From JANMEB01 sp041745295 (GTDB lineage: Bacteria > Planctomycetota > Planctomycetia > Pirellulales > Pirellulaceae), in NCBI GenBank assembly GCA_041745295.1, contig JBGTJE010000062.1, positions 53,758 through 117,757 of the forward strand: a DNA stretch of 64,000 bases, given 5' to 3'. The translations under genes were made by a program, and so were the position numbers. This document shows positions 45,636 to 53,706 of the stretch, piece by piece. Under the pieces are notes generated by a model. The model was not told the DNA's origin and searched no databases. It worked only from the letters and a program-made list of their open reading frames with translations. How positions within the stretch are numbered: position 1 is the stretch's first letter; each line of letters starts with the position of its first letter.

Positions 45636-47531
45636 TCACGTGCGTCGAATGTAGTCGGCGGCGTAACTGCGAATGTGTTTGCCGTTGAGCACGTGAACCA
45701 TTCGCAGTCTTTGCACGGTCTCGTCGCTGAATTGACCCAAGGGTACGTGGACGAGTTGTCGCCGAAAGTGTCTAGCAATCTGTTTCCAAGCGGTTCCGGG
45801 AGGGAGTGAACTGAGCAACGCGACGTGCGGAGCGCGGCTATTCAGACACGCCGCGGCAATCAGTCGATCCTCCAGCGTCTCGGCAAAATCCAATCGTGGA
45901 TCCGACCAGATGTCGGGAATTGCCACTGGAGGAAATAGGAACAATGATCCGCCGTAGGTTGCGAGACAGATCCCGGGGCCGACCGGTTGCTTTTGAAAAT
46001 CCGTCGCAAAAAAAGCCAGCGTCGATTCTTGGAGATGCTCGGCATACCAAGTCGCTCGCCAATGGTAGTCGCGAGGATCGGCCGGCGAATCGAACAACAT
46101 CACCACCGCATCCAATTTTCCGCGATTGGGAGGGAGGACTTTGACATAGATTTCTCGTTCGTACCAATGCCGGAGCGTGTCGCGGATGTCGATGCCGTCC
46201 TTGATGCTCGTGGTGAATTTTTCGGTCCGAGCCAAATCTTGCCCCATGATCTGCCGCGCACGATCGAACACGGCGGCGCGAAAATTTTCGATGAGTTCGT
46301 CTTCGGGGGGCCAGCTACATTGCGAGAACGGATTCCATTTCTGTTTCCATTGCTTCGTTTGGCGGTCATCCGGTTTGGGAATCAGGTGAAGCGACTTCCA
46401 AACGATGGGAGGACCCGGCAAGCGACTAACGACATCCACCGTGGTCTCGTCCGGAAGGGTTGCCCGCCCGATACCGAACCGAATCCGCTGGCCAGCACTT
46501 GCCCTGGAATACGGATAGGACTTGGCCGTCTCCAAGACGTGCAAGGCAAACCCGTCACCAATCGTTTGTTGCGCGGCGGTGATAATGGTGGTCAATTGCG
46601 GCGTAAAATGGTGCTCGAGCAACGTCAAATTGCGGGTGTATTTCAGGCAAGTGGAAAGCAGTTTTGGGGTGATCCGGCGCGCTCGGCTGCGATACTCGGC
46701 CCGATACGAATCGCGGGCCGATAGCAGCAGTTCTTTAACGCCGTCGATCGAAAGTTGTCCGTCATCGTCCAAAGTCTCCCGCGCCCGTTCGTACAATCCA
46801 GTGACGTACGGCAGTTCGCCCAGCATGAAATAAAGGCTTTTGGTTTCGACTGGAAAAGACTGCGTTTCGCAGACCATTTCGGGTTCACAAGTCGCTGTCG
46901 GCTCCGCCAAGAACGCTTGTCGAATCCAAGGCCATTCGAGGATTCCGCAAATGAACAAGATGTTGCGGTAGCGACCAGCAAGGACTTTGAGCTGCGCGGC
47001 CATATGACCAACGCGCTGTTGCCATTGCGGATGGTCGGGTTTGGACAAGAACGGGACGACTGCCGCTGCGTATTGCTCCAACGAGACTTTTTTGAGGGCA
47101 TACGCGTCGGGATATGTTTGGGAAATGGAAACGAACCGCGCAGTTTCCAAATCGATGAATCGTCGAGGGATGTGTTCGCCCATTGCGGCGCGGATCGCCG
47201 CAATTACCGGCTGACAAGGATCGATCGGAACGTAACTTGCCGGCGGCGCCGAATCGGTCGATTCTCCAGGGTCGCGCTCTTGAGTCCATGCATCGTCAGG
47301 CGGTGCCAGCGAGAAATCGGGGTAGGCTTGTTGAACGACGGCGCGAGGACACGGCAAATCGAGAATGGCTTGTTCGACGTCCGCTTGAAAACTGGGCGGG
47401 AGTGGGACGGCCAGGCAATCGAACGATTGCGACAAGAACAGCCGGCGGACTTTCCAGGCAAAGTCGCCACTCCCGTGAACCACGGGCGTGACGTAGATAT
47501 TAGGTCCGAGTTGCAAGATCGTATCGGGCAT
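45636..47531 (-). CDS. ChaN/DUF5682-like protein paired with a MoxR ATPase
   Basis: 631 residues. The N-terminal half follows the layout of the DUF5682 (YehM-like)/TraB-ChaN group: 'PVVHGSGDFAWKVRRLFLSQ' matches the RHHGPGSARSLxRxL opening; 'SYVPIDPCQPVIAAIRAAM' then 'IPRRFIDLE' matches the FAxYSPEWxAL-xxRFIDLP segment; 'RVGHMAAQLKVLAGRYRNILFICG' matches the RExxMAxxI-VVCG segment. The usual VEGP acid motif is 'VPLP'. The C-terminal half was not recognised. It lies downstream of the MoxR gene, separated by a hairpin, as in yehL-yehM type modules. No VWA gene was found. ATG at 47531 has no clear ribosome site. Function unknown. Confidence 0.6.
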   Translation of the reverse strand: MPDTILQLGPNIYVTPVVHGSGDFAWKVRRLFLSQSFDCLAVPLPPSFQADVEQAILDLPCPRAVVQQAYPDFSLAPPDDAWTQERDPGESTDSAPPASYVPIDPCQPVIAAIRAAMGEHIPRRFIDLETARFVSISQTYPDAYALKKVSLEQYAAAVVPFLSKPDHPQWQQRVGHMAAQLKVLAGRYRNILFICGILEWPWIRQAFLAEPTATCEPEMVCETQSFPVETKSLYFMLGELPYVTGLYERARETLDDDGQLSIDGVKELLLSARDSYRAEYRSRARRITPKLLSTCLKYTRNLTLLEHHFTPQLTTIITAAQQTIGDGFALHVLETAKSYPYSRASAGQRIRFGIGRATLPDETTVDVVSRLPGPPIVWKSLHLIPKPDDRQTKQWKQKWNPFSQCSWPPEDELIENFRAAVFDRARQIMGQDLARTEKFTTSIKDGIDIRDTLRHWYEREIYVKVLPPNRGKLDAVVMLFDSPADPRDYHWRATWYAEHLQESTLAFFATDFQKQPVGPGICLATYGGSLFLFPPVAIPDIWSDPRLDFAETLEDRLIAAACLNSRAPHVALLSSLPPGTAWKQIARHFRRQLVHVPLGQFSDETVQRLRMVHVLNGKHIRSYAADYIRRT

Positions 47532-47582
47532 GGTTGGGCAAATGATTAGGGCTGGTCCGAAAACCAAAGACCCCTCACCCTA

Positions 47583-47611
47583 CCCTCTCCCCATGAAACA
47601 TGGGGAGAGGG
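47583..47611. repeat. 13-bp perfect hairpin of the CCCTCTCCC family
   Basis: CCCTCTCCCCATG (47583-47595), AAA loop, CATGGGGAGAGGG (47599-47611), in the 150-base gap between the MoxR gene and its partner. It is close to the palindrome inside the MnmE-like gene (52750-52776). It could weaken read-through between the two genes. Confidence 0.75.
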
Positions 47612-47682
47612 AACTTGAAAGTTTGCGGAAACGCCACCACGAAGCATGCGGAGAGGGAACGTCAAGGATTGCATTATTGTTC

Positions 47683-48666
47683 TTATTCCTCGTCCTGTTT
47701 CCAAGCGTCGTCGTCATCCTCCTCGGAGTCAGCGTCGGGGTGGAGGGGATCCTCGGCACCAAAAAAGAAGTCGCCCAATCCCAGCGGCGCGATTTCACCA
47801 CCGAGCGTGCGCTGGCGGTTCTTAGCGAGTGAATCCAAATCGAGCGCTTCCGGGCCCAGGCACTTTTCGAGGGCCTCGCGCCAGGTTCGATCGAGATTGG
47901 CGGGGTGGTCGGGCTGCTGCTGCAATCGCTTCATGGCAAAGCGAAGCAAATTAATTCCATCGCGCGGCGAAAAATCGAGTTTGAGTTCGTGCGATTTTTG
48001 CAAAAACTCGACGGTCATTGCCAACATCTCCGCGCGGCAAAATGGCAGATGGTACTCGAGAATCGCCATCTCGTCGGCCCGATCAGGAAACTGCAGCGTC
48101 AGCGTCGGCTGCAACCGACTGAGAATGTAGTCCGGTATTTCAAAGGTGGATTCGTCTTGGTTCATCGTGACCGCGCAGCGAAAGTCTCGCTGCGCGTGGA
48201 TCGTGATTCCCGCAATAATCGACTCGACGTACCGACGGTGATCGAGCAGCGGGGCGAGCGACGCCCATGACTTTTCGTTCATCCGATTACCTTCGTCCAG
48301 GATACAAACGCCACCGCTGATCATCGCGCTGACCAACGGCGACGCGTGATAAGCAATGCTGCCGTTTTGCGCCAGGACCGGAGTCACAAGCAAATCCTCC
48401 GGGCGCGTGTCAGCCGTGCATTGATAGACGTACAACGGTTGCTTGCGAAACTCGGCCGCGGCAATCGCCAGCGCCGTTTTGCCGATGCCCGGCGTACCCA
48501 CGAGTCGCGGAGTCAGGGGCAAATCGCGATCGTCCACAACCAGCCAACAAGCCAAGACTTGCTGAAGAATCTCGGATTGACCAATCCAGCGAGACGGAAT
48601 GGCGTGCGGTTGACTGAGCTGCAGGACGACGCCCTGGATTTCGATTGTCTGGGTCATGGCTTCCAT
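47683..48666 (-). CDS. MoxR-family AAA+ ATPase
   Basis: 327 residues from ATG 48666 (ATG 48657 also possible; a longer frame to 48822 is not supported). Walker A 'GTPGIGKTALA', Walker B 'VCILDEGNRM', sensor 1 'AVTMNQDE' and the arginine segment 'ILSRLQPTLTLQFPDRADE' are all present. MoxR ATPases act as chaperones that insert cofactors or load partners, usually with a VWA protein. The very acidic C-terminus (DADSEEDDDDAWKQDEE) may bind a partner. A ChaN/DUF5682-like gene follows on the same strand. Confidence 0.88.
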   Translation of the reverse strand: MEAMTQTIEIQGVVLQLSQPHAIPSRWIGQSEILQQVLACWLVVDDRDLPLTPRLVGTPGIGKTALAIAAAEFRKQPLYVYQCTADTRPEDLLVTPVLAQNGSIAYHASPLVSAMISGGVCILDEGNRMNEKSWASLAPLLDHRRYVESIIAGITIHAQRDFRCAVTMNQDESTFEIPDYILSRLQPTLTLQFPDRADEMAILEYHLPFCRAEMLAMTVEFLQKSHELKLDFSPRDGINLLRFAMKRLQQQPDHPANLDRTWREALEKCLGPEALDLDSLAKNRQRTLGGEIAPLGLGDFFFGAEDPLHPDADSEEDDDDAWKQDEE

Positions 48667-48930
48667 CGACGTTGAATTGCGACAACGCGAACACGTAGTC
48701 GCATCATTGTTGCCAATGTATCGGGAAGGAGGTCGTGGACAAGTGACGCGTCTCGGGGATCGCCAACGCCGGTGCCCTAGAATCGGCAGGATCGGAACAA
48801 TGGCACACGCGAACCAGCGCAAAAAAGGCCGATTTTACCGAGCTTGCAGATCCGGAAAGGCTATGTTTTCATGCAAATTCTATCCTTGCCGCGCAAACGT
48901 TGAGGCGGCGTATTTCCGATTCGAATCGCC

Positions 48931-50079
48931 ATGATCGACTCGACTCCTGTAAAAATATCCCACCCATTGCACTGTGGCATATTCCTTTTGCCGCTGGCGC
49001 TGGCAATGGGTTTGGGCATCGGGATCTTCGTCGCCCCAAACTTCGTCGATGACAACACCCGGATGCATGTGGAGTTGGGCGAGTCGATCTTGCAACGGGG
49101 TAGATTACCGGTCAGTATTCAAGTGGCGGGTGGCTATTGCTGGATGAACGACTGCTATTTGACCCAAGTGATCATGGCGATCGCCACGCGCATTGGAGGC
49201 GATCATTCCTTATCGGCTGGCAGCTGGTGCATCGCCCTGGCAGTCCTTGCGCTGTTGACGCACTTCAACCGACGAGACAACGTCTGCTGGATGGCGACCA
49301 TTGCCGCAACCCTCTTGGTATTAGGCGTCTTGATCCAGCCGTTGCGTGCCGGTCCGCAGATTGCTTCAATTGCCTGTTTTGCCGCGCTGATTGCTTTGCT
49401 GCAATGTGCGTTTGAGGGGTGGCGCGGGAAGTGGCATTGGACGACGCCACGTCGCTGGATTCGCTCGGATTGGATGTACGGCGACGACGAACTGAAATGC
49501 GACTCGCAAAAGTTGCGCTTGTTGTGGCTTGCCGCGCCTTTGTTTTGCATTTGGGCCAATATGCACGGGGCGTTTCGAATGGGGCTAGTCATTTTTTGGA
49601 TTTATCTTGCCGTTCGAGCCTTGGAAGCGATTTGTCAGCGCGGCCAAGCGGGCTGGGGATTAGTTCGCCGCATGCTTTTGATGGGTGTGGTGGCCGGCTT
49701 GGCAACCTTGGTGAATCCGTACGGTCCTTGGCTGTACGGATGGCTCAGCCATCCGGGTACATTGACCCAACGCGAGCTCTTGCACGGCTCGGCGGTCTCG
49801 ATTTTTGAAAGCAACGTTGGGCCTGCATTCGTGCTGCTCTTGGCGTTTGTGCTGGCCGCGCAAGCCGTTTCGATTCGGCGCTTTGATCTTGCGCAGGTCG
49901 TCGGGTTGGCCGTAGCCGGAATCCTGTCGATTGCTGATGCGCGCAACGCGGCACTATTTGGCATCGCAGCGGGGTTCTGGATTGGACTCCCGCTGAACGA
50001 ATTTTGGACTTTGATTCAGTCGAGTATTTGCCGTGCTCAGCGAAAACGGCAACGATTCCCAGACGGCGCTAGCCGATAG
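48931..50079 (+). CDS. Multi-pass membrane protein, GT-C glycosyltransferase-like
   Basis: 382 residues with about nine hydrophobic helices. 'DDNTRMHVELGESILQRGRLP' in the first extracytoplasmic loop matches the DxxxxHxRxGxxIL-GxxP pattern of GT-C-fold membrane proteins, and 'IWANMHGAFRMGL' matches the W.N.HGGF..G loop. Such proteins move sugars from lipid carriers. This copy ends soon after, shorter than most GT-C enzymes, and the DD at the catalytic position is present. A GT2 glycosyltransferase gene follows 50 bases later, which could supply the lipid-linked sugar. ATG 48931. Confidence 0.68.
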   Translation: MIDSTPVKISHPLHCGIFLLPLALAMGLGIGIFVAPNFVDDNTRMHVELGESILQRGRLPVSIQVAGGYCWMNDCYLTQVIMAIATRIGGDHSLSAGSWCIALAVLALLTHFNRRDNVCWMATIAATLLVLGVLIQPLRAGPQIASIACFAALIALLQCAFEGWRGKWHWTTPRRWIRSDWMYGDDELKCDSQKLRLLWLAAPLFCIWANMHGAFRMGLVIFWIYLAVRALEAICQRGQAGWGLVRRMLLMGVVAGLATLVNPYGPWLYGWLSHPGTLTQRELLHGSAVSIFESNVGPAFVLLLAFVLAAQAVSIRRFDLAQVVGLAVAGILSIADARNAALFGIAAGFWIGLPLNEFWTLIQSSICRAQRKRQRFPDGASR

Positions 50080-50129
50080 GACTTCTGTCGGCAATAATCC
50101 GCGTCCGTCGCACCACGCAAAAGTTTAAC

Positions 50130-51008
50130 ATGTCCAATGCATCATTGAATCACGAATTCCAGTCCTTATCCCGACCCTCCGTATTGCCGCCGCGCGCGAC
50201 GCCGTGGGATCGTCAGAGCGAACGCATCATTCGACAATTGGAACAAGCCGAGCAACTCTGCCGCGGCGAGTTGGAGGCGTATGCCGCTGGTTGTCAGCCG
50301 ACCCGCACGCGTTTCCCCGACAATTTCAAAGTGTCGATCGTGATTCCCGTGTACAACGAGGAAGCGACGATTGGTAAAGTCGTTGCCAGAGTCGCCTCGC
50401 TTCCGTTTCCCAAGGAAATCATCGTCGTCGACGACCGAAGTACCGACGGAACGTACGAGGTGCTCGCGCAAGTCGCCGACTTGGACGGGATGCGCGTCAT
50501 TCGTCACGAAAAAAATCAGGGCAAAGGGGCGTCGCTGCGAACTGGATTCGAGAATGCAACTGGCTGCGTCGTCGTGGTGCAAGACGCGGATCTCGAATAT
50601 GATCCACGCGACATCCCGGGCTTGCTTATTCCGATCCTGCACGAGGAGGCGGATGTCGTCTATGGGTCTCGATTCTTGGGCGACGATCCGCAAGATAAAT
50701 CCTGGGTGCATCGCTTTGGAAACTGGGCGCTTACCGCGTCGTCCAATCTATTTAGCGGGCTGCGTCTGACCGATATGGAGACGTGTTACAAAGCCTTTCG
50801 CCGCGAGGCGCTGAAAGGCGTAGACGTTACTCAAAATCGGTTCGGGATCGAGCCCGAGCTGACCGCAAAGCTCGCCCGACTTGGCTATCGATTCACCGAA
50901 GTTCCCATCAGCTACCAAGCCCGTTCATACGCCGAAGGCAAAAAAATCGGGCTGAAGGACTTATTCAACGCGCTGTACTGCATCGGACGCTACGGCATTC
51001 GCGATTGA
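50130..51008 (+). CDS. Family 2 glycosyltransferase (polyprenyl-phosphate sugar transferase-like)
   Basis: 292 residues. A 60-residue N-terminal extension is followed by a GT-A fold: 'VSIVIPVYNEEATIGKVV', 'EIIVVDDRSTDGT', 'NQGKGASLRTGF', the DXD-type 'VQDADLEYDP', 'YGSRFLGDD' and 'METCYKAFRREAL'. The pattern is that of dolichol/undecaprenyl-phosphate mannosyl or glucosyl transferases without the C-terminal membrane helices, so it should be cytoplasmic or peripheral. It sits after the GT-C-like gene, suggesting a two-step transfer of a sugar to an exported acceptor. ATG 50130. Confidence 0.88.
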   Translation: MSNASLNHEFQSLSRPSVLPPRATPWDRQSERIIRQLEQAEQLCRGELEAYAAGCQPTRTRFPDNFKVSIVIPVYNEEATIGKVVARVASLPFPKEIIVVDDRSTDGTYEVLAQVADLDGMRVIRHEKNQGKGASLRTGFENATGCVVVVQDADLEYDPRDIPGLLIPILHEEADVVYGSRFLGDDPQDKSWVHRFGNWALTASSNLFSGLRLTDMETCYKAFRREALKGVDVTQNRFGIEPELTAKLARLGYRFTEVPISYQARSYAEGKKIGLKDLFNALYCIGRYGIRD

Positions 51009-51084
51009 GTTTGTCGCGGCCAGCCGCTTGGGCAATAATGCACGTGTCAGGCCGGAACTTTGCCGGCCGAAACGGAGGCTGGCC

Positions 51085-52131
51085 ATGAATCGGGTTTATT
51101 TTTGTGTACCGCCAATCGCCATGCTGGTTGCGGTTTTGGTACCGCCAGCGCGCGCTCAGACTGCGGATCGCATCATCGAGCTTGAAGTCAAGCTCGCCGG
51201 AGCGGCATCGGACGACCATCAGCAATGGGCCGAACTCCTTGCCGATGTCGGGGCCGATCGCGTGCGAATTACCTCCGGGGATAACGCGAAGCCGTCGACG
51301 TCCGAATCGGAATACCAAGGTCAAACGATTATCTCCGTGATTGGCGTGTTGGACCGAAGTGGAAAATTGTTCTTGCCCGGTGGTTCGTTCTCGCTGCAGG
51401 ACTCTGGCAGAATTCGGGAACTGATTGGCAAACTGCGTGCCGACGGCGCGCAAGTAACTTTGTCCCAGAAATTGGCGTTCGGACTGACCGCCGAACAATT
51501 GGTTGAGCTCAGCGAAATGCTTGCCCTCGAAGTCGAGTTTGAAACGAAAGAGCAACGAATCGGCGCGGTGGTGACCAAACTACAGAGCATTCTGGTGATT
51601 CCGCTGAATATTGATCCCGCCGTTCGCGCGAAATTGGCCGGCTCGGATTCCGTTCCCGAGGAACTGAATGGATTGTCCGTGGGCACGGTTTTGGCGGCGG
51701 TAATTCGGCCGCTGGGACTCGTCGCGGTTCCTAGTCGGCCGGTGGGTAAATCGCTCGAGCTTTCGCTAGTTGATACGCGAAGTGCGCAGGCGCATTGGCC
51801 GGTTGGCTGGCCGAGCGAGCTGTCGCCGGCGAAAACTGCACCGCAGCTTTTTGAACGATTCAATTTCGAGCTCAATCGAGCTCCGCTGAGCGACGCACTT
51901 CGGGCGATTGAAAAAAAAACAGGCGTGCCCATGCTGTTCGACCACAATTCGTTCGCCCGCGAGGGAATCGAGTTGGCTCAAGTTAAAGTGACGTTCAACA
52001 AGCAGAAACAAACCTATTTCGGGACCGTGGACGACCTGTTGTCCCAAGCGCGCCCGCGGCTCAAACTCGAATTGCGAGTCGATGAAGCTCAGCACCCGTT
52101 CTTGTGGATCTCGACCGCCAAGCGGCAATGA
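51085..52131 (+). CDS. Exported protein, unknown function (secretin N-domain-like C-terminus)
   Basis: 348 residues. ATG 51085 with GGAGG nine bases upstream and a signal peptide to about residue 22 ('LVPPARAQ'). No confident family. Two similar halves are suggested by 'LVELSEMLALEVEFETKEQRIGAVVTKLQSILVIPL' and 'FNFELNRAPLSDALRAIEKKTGVPMLFDHNSF', which resemble the short beta-alpha-beta STN/secretin N-domain pattern ('sL.eaL..ia..tGl.i..d'). It is hydrophilic otherwise. A role in the envelope is inferred from the signal only. Confidence 0.6.
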   Translation: MNRVYFCVPPIAMLVAVLVPPARAQTADRIIELEVKLAGAASDDHQQWAELLADVGADRVRITSGDNAKPSTSESEYQGQTIISVIGVLDRSGKLFLPGGSFSLQDSGRIRELIGKLRADGAQVTLSQKLAFGLTAEQLVELSEMLALEVEFETKEQRIGAVVTKLQSILVIPLNIDPAVRAKLAGSDSVPEELNGLSVGTVLAAVIRPLGLVAVPSRPVGKSLELSLVDTRSAQAHWPVGWPSELSPAKTAPQLFERFNFELNRAPLSDALRAIEKKTGVPMLFDHNSFAREGIELAQVKVTFNKQKQTYFGTVDDLLSQARPRLKLELRVDEAQHPFLWISTAKRQ

Positions 52132-52485
52132 TTGCGTGGGATTTTCTGCTTCCGTTCCTGTCCCCAACGAGCTTGTCTCGTTGGAACAAGCGATTCATCG
52201 GCTAACCGCCGGCCACAATCCCAATCCCGACCCCAACGGGCTCGTCCCGTTCGGTGAGCGAGATGAGGGGCGACAGAACTGCTATCGCGCGAATCCATCA
52301 AGAATGCGCGAATCCGAATCTGGTTCACCTCACGAGGCAAGCTCGTGGGGGTCTTGGTGCCTGAGGGACCGCGACCTTAGCCTGAAAATCTCTCGTTCCA
52401 ACGGAACAAGTCCGTTGGGGACGTTGGAGAACGGCCGGTACTCTGGCGAGTTCGGCTATAGGTTCATGGAACGCATTTCGTTCAC
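52132..52485. repeat. Three related hairpins plus a half repeat, no gene
   Basis: About 350 bases between convergent genes. Hairpins: 52164-52184 (CCAACGAG, CTTGT loop, CTCGTTGG), 52235-52251 (AACGGG, CTCGT loop, CCCGTT) and 52398-52418 (CCAACGGA, ACAAG loop, TCCGTTGG). The third has the same loop in inverse, so all three are one family. 52441-52460 is the right half of the GTAGCSGAAC palindrome (8651, 31565). Confidence 0.7.
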
Positions 52486-53706
52486 CTAATGGTCCAGCAA
52501 TCGCCGCGCGGCGGCGCGTTCGCCACGAGTCAGACAACGGACGACTTTGTCCAAGACTTCGGCTTGCCAGTTGTGAACCAAAAAGGGTACATCTTCGGAT
52601 GGCATGTCGCCAAAGAGTCGCTGCTCGATCGCCTGTAGGATCGATTCGATGTTGGGATCCTTGAGCATGCTCACGATCAGCCCCGGCGGACGTGAATTGT
52701 CGACGAGCGCCGATCGGCGTTCCGAACGCACAATTCCCCCTTCACCCAGCCCTCTCCCCCGCGGCGGGGGAGAGGGAACTTCTATATCCACAAAATCCGA
52801 TTTGTTGTGGATGAGCAGTAGCTTGGAAGTCGAGTCGGTAGCAGCCCGGTCTTCACTTGACCAAGGCTGGCTTAAATCGCTGACCCAGACCGTCAAGTCG
52901 GCTGACTGGATCGCCAGCCGAGCCGATTCGATTCCCAAACGTTCGATCGCGTCCCCCATCGGACGCAAGCCAGCGGTGTCGCAAACGTGGACCGGCCAAC
53001 CCGCTATCGCCGTGACTTGGCGAACGACGTCGCGCGTCGTCCCCGGCTCGTCGAATACGATCGAGCGCGAAAATCCAACCAAGCGATTGATCAAACTGCT
53101 CTTCCCGACATTGGGACTGCCGGCGATTGCAATATTCCAACCGTGAATGAGGCGCGAGCCGAAATCGAATGTGTTGCGCAGCGCATATAGACGAGGGAGC
53201 AACTCGTTACTTGGCGAATCGCTGTCAAGCATTGCCCTTAGTTCGTCGATTGCCCGAACCAAGCGCCCGTCCGAGTTGAGCAATAGCCGATTCGCGGCTT
53301 GCAGCGTCAGTGCTTGTTGCGCGGCTTCGACCGCGGCCGCTTGCCAGGGATTGCCATGGATTATTTGTCGCGCGTGATCCGGCGCGACTTCGAGTGCGCC
53401 GGCACTGCTCAATGCGCGGAGGATTAGACGCGAAGCGAGCGAACCACCGTGGGAGTGAATTTCAACGGATTGCGAGTCCGGCCGAACTACGACGACATCC
53501 TCGGGGCCTTGATCGTGCCGCCAAACTCCATAGACCACGCGCTGGATTGGAGTTAGCACAAGGGAGCGCCCGGAGTTTGCCTGAAAATAACGATCGACAA
53601 TTTCGGTTGCGGACGGGCCACGAACCCAAACCGTAGCGATCGCACCACGGCCTTGGGCCGTGAGTTGGCATGCGACGTTGGTGGCATCAATTGCTTGGTC
53701 GGTCAT
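52486..53706 (-). CDS. MnmE-like GTPase without the catalytic C-terminus
   Basis: 406 residues, about 45 shorter than typical MnmE. The N-terminal folate-binding domain (1-110; 'GRGAIATVWVRGP', 'VEIHSHGG') and helical arm are followed by a G domain with GSPNVGKSS, DEPGTTRD (G2), DTAGL and NKSD. The C-terminus ends 'RGERAAARRLLDH' and lacks the Cys-x-Gly-Lys of MnmE, needed for tRNA U34 modification. Between G4 and the C-terminal helix, residues about 310-318 ('PSPPPRGRGLGEGG') are translation of a palindromic DNA repeat. ATG at 53706 overlaps the coaX stop by four bases. It may be a repurposed GTPase rather than tRNA enzyme. Confidence 0.75.
   Translation of the reverse strand: MTDQAIDATNVACQLTAQGRGAIATVWVRGPSATEIVDRYFQANSGRSLVLTPIQRVVYGVWRHDQGPEDVVVVRPDSQSVEIHSHGGSLASRLILRALSSAGALEVAPDHARQIIHGNPWQAAAVEAAQQALTLQAANRLLLNSDGRLVRAIDELRAMLDSDSPSNELLPRLYALRNTFDFGSRLIHGWNIAIAGSPNVGKSSLINRLVGFSRSIVFDEPGTTRDVVRQVTAIAGWPVHVCDTAGLRPMGDAIERLGIESARLAIQSADLTVWVSDLSQPWSSEDRAATDSTSKLLLIHNKSDFVDIEVPSPPPRGRGLGEGGIVRSERRSALVDNSRPPGLIVSMLKDPNIESILQAIEQRLFGDMPSEDVPFLVHNWQAEVLDKVVRCLTRGERAAARRLLDH
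52750..52776. repeat. CCCTCTCCC palindrome within the MnmE-like gene
   Basis: CCCTCTCCCCCGC and GCGGGGGAGAGGG with one base between, flanked by CACCCAG. It is the same family as 47583-47611 and lies in frame in the G domain. Confidence 0.8.

Noticed and set aside
46755..47549. Rightward 264-codon frame
   Set aside because: Antisense to the ChaN/DUF5682-like gene; no motif.
52164..52418. CRISPR array
   Set aside because: Only three hairpins with unequal spacing and no constant repeat length; no cas genes in the window.
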